A DNA stretch of 6,500 bases, from NCBI GenBank assembly GCA_015658765.1, contig DQOE01000122.1, positions 1-6,500 on the forward strand, in the 5' to 3' direction. Both the position numbers and the translations under genes were made by a program. Positions 5,865 through 6,500 of this stretch are shown here, piece after piece; the stretch's first letter is position 1, and each line of letters opens with the position of its first letter. This DNA is from Verrucomicrobiota bacterium (GTDB lineage: Bacteria; Verrucomicrobiota; Verrucomicrobiia; Limisphaerales; UBA1096). The notes under the pieces are model-generated. The model saw nothing but the letters and a program-made list of their open reading frames with translations. It searched no databases and had not been told where the DNA came from.

Positions 5865-6500
5865 TTAACGCCTCTCCCGGCTGGGAACGCGCCGGATGCC
5901 GGTGCGCTCTTCGCGTGCGCGTTCGGCTTCAACTTTCTTCAGTGTCGCACGAGCAGCAGCAAGTTCCTCCTCCCCCAATCGGCCGTCGCCGTCCTTGTCG
6001 CTTTTGCGCAAAATACTCGCACGCGACAAACCTCCTTCGTCACGACGCATATCCCGATTGCGATCACCCCGACTGCTGCGCGAACGAGTCAAATAACCCA
6101 TCAATGAACCCATATCCTTGAACTTTCCGGCCTCGACCTGCTTCGACAGCGCGGCACGCTCGCCGGTGTTTAGGCGGCCATCCTTGTCGGCATCGTACTC
6201 GGCGTTGATCTCCTTGAACCGCTTGTCCACCCACTTTTGGGCGGCGTCAAATTCCCCCCCGTCCAGCTCGTTGTCATCGTCCTTATCAAAACGAGCGACA
6301 ATTGGATCGGGATAACGAAACCTGCGTCTCTCCGACCGCCCCCGAGGGTTAGGCTTGAGTCTGTCGGTGCGGATGGCTTCGCGCTCGGCGGCGTCGAGCC
6401 GCCCGTCCTTGTTGGCGTCGTACTTGGCCAACAGGCCCTGGTATACGGCTGACGGTTCGTCCGCCTTGGCCAAGGACACGGCGGCCAGCGACAGCAGGGC
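5865..6500 (-). CDS. Secreted EF-hand calcium-binding protein (5' end beyond window)
   Basis: The last 211 residues are visible. The frame is open to the right edge and begins inside a signal-peptide core (ALLSLAAVSLAKA, then DEPSAVY), so the true start lies past 6500; a GTG at 6479 is internal to that peptide. Four EF-hand loops can be read, numbered from the first visible residue: DANKDGRLDAAE (28-39), DKDDDNELDGGE (72-83), DADKDGRLNTGE (103-114) and DKDGDGRLGEEE (168-179). All keep acidic residues at loop positions 1, 5 and 12; loop 2 has Asn in place of the usual Gly at position 6. An Arg/Ser/Asp-rich linker (about 139-155) separates loops 3 and 4, and the C-terminus is basic. It probably binds calcium outside the cytoplasm; the specific role is unknown. 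Such proteins are common in planctomycetes and verrucomicrobia. It is convergent with batE, and no terminator hairpin is visible in the 15-base gap. Confidence 0.85.
   Translation of the reverse strand, partial: ALLSLAAVSLAKADEPSAVYQGLLAKYDANKDGRLDAAEREAIRTDRLKPNPRGRSERRRFRYPDPIVARFDKDDDNELDGGEFDAAQKWVDKRFKEINAEYDADKDGRLNTGERAALSKQVEAGKFKDMGSLMGYLTRSRSSRGDRNRDMRRDEGGLSRASILRKSDKDGDGRLGEEELAAARATLKKVEAERAREERTGIRRVPSRERR

Overview
The window (6500 bases, GC-rich) looks like a chromosomal segment from a PVC-group bacterium, most likely Verrucomicrobiota. That placement is inference. It rests on the style of the alanyl-tRNA synthetase (an [20 protein letters not shown] block where E. coli has a NRGYVLRR-type block), on a Bat operon beside a secreted EF-hand protein, and on weak Shine-Dalgarno signals. 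No phage, plasmid, transposase, tRNA, rRNA or CRISPR feature was seen.

Layout. Bases 1-1081 (minus strand) hold the first 360 codons of alaS, which runs off the left edge. A roughly 200-base divergent intergenic region (1082-1283) with a small GC-rich hairpin separates it from a three-gene plus-strand operon. The operon comprises a BatB-BatC fusion (1284-3227: membrane-anchored von Willebrand A domain, then TPRs, then a Q/K/E/D-rich tail), batD (3229-4974) and batE (4971-5849). Spacing is +1 base between the first two genes and a 4-base ATGA overlap between the last two. Convergent with the operon, 15 bases away, lies the 3' part of a gene for a secreted four-EF-hand protein (5865-6500, minus strand), whose start lies beyond the right edge.

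How the genes work together. BatB, BatC, BatD and BatE belong to the Bacteroides-aerotolerance (Bat) set, usually found with a MoxR AAA+ ATPase and a DUF58 protein. It is thought to be an envelope complex involved in stress tolerance or periplasmic protein quality control; its biochemical task is not settled. By the positive-inside rule, the VWA domain, the TPRs, the BatD beta domains and the BatE TPR and SH3-like domains would all face the periplasm. moxR, the DUF58 gene and batA are not upstream; alaS occupies that place, so this is a shortened or split operon.

Points most worth a second look: the BatB-BatC fusion that keeps what looks like BatC's old signal peptide as an internal membrane segment; a palindromic intergenic-type repeat translated in frame through the N-terminus of BatE, leaving no ordinary start codon after it; and a marked preference for CTT as the leucine codon before GGC glycine. 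I did not find a clearly undescribed system.
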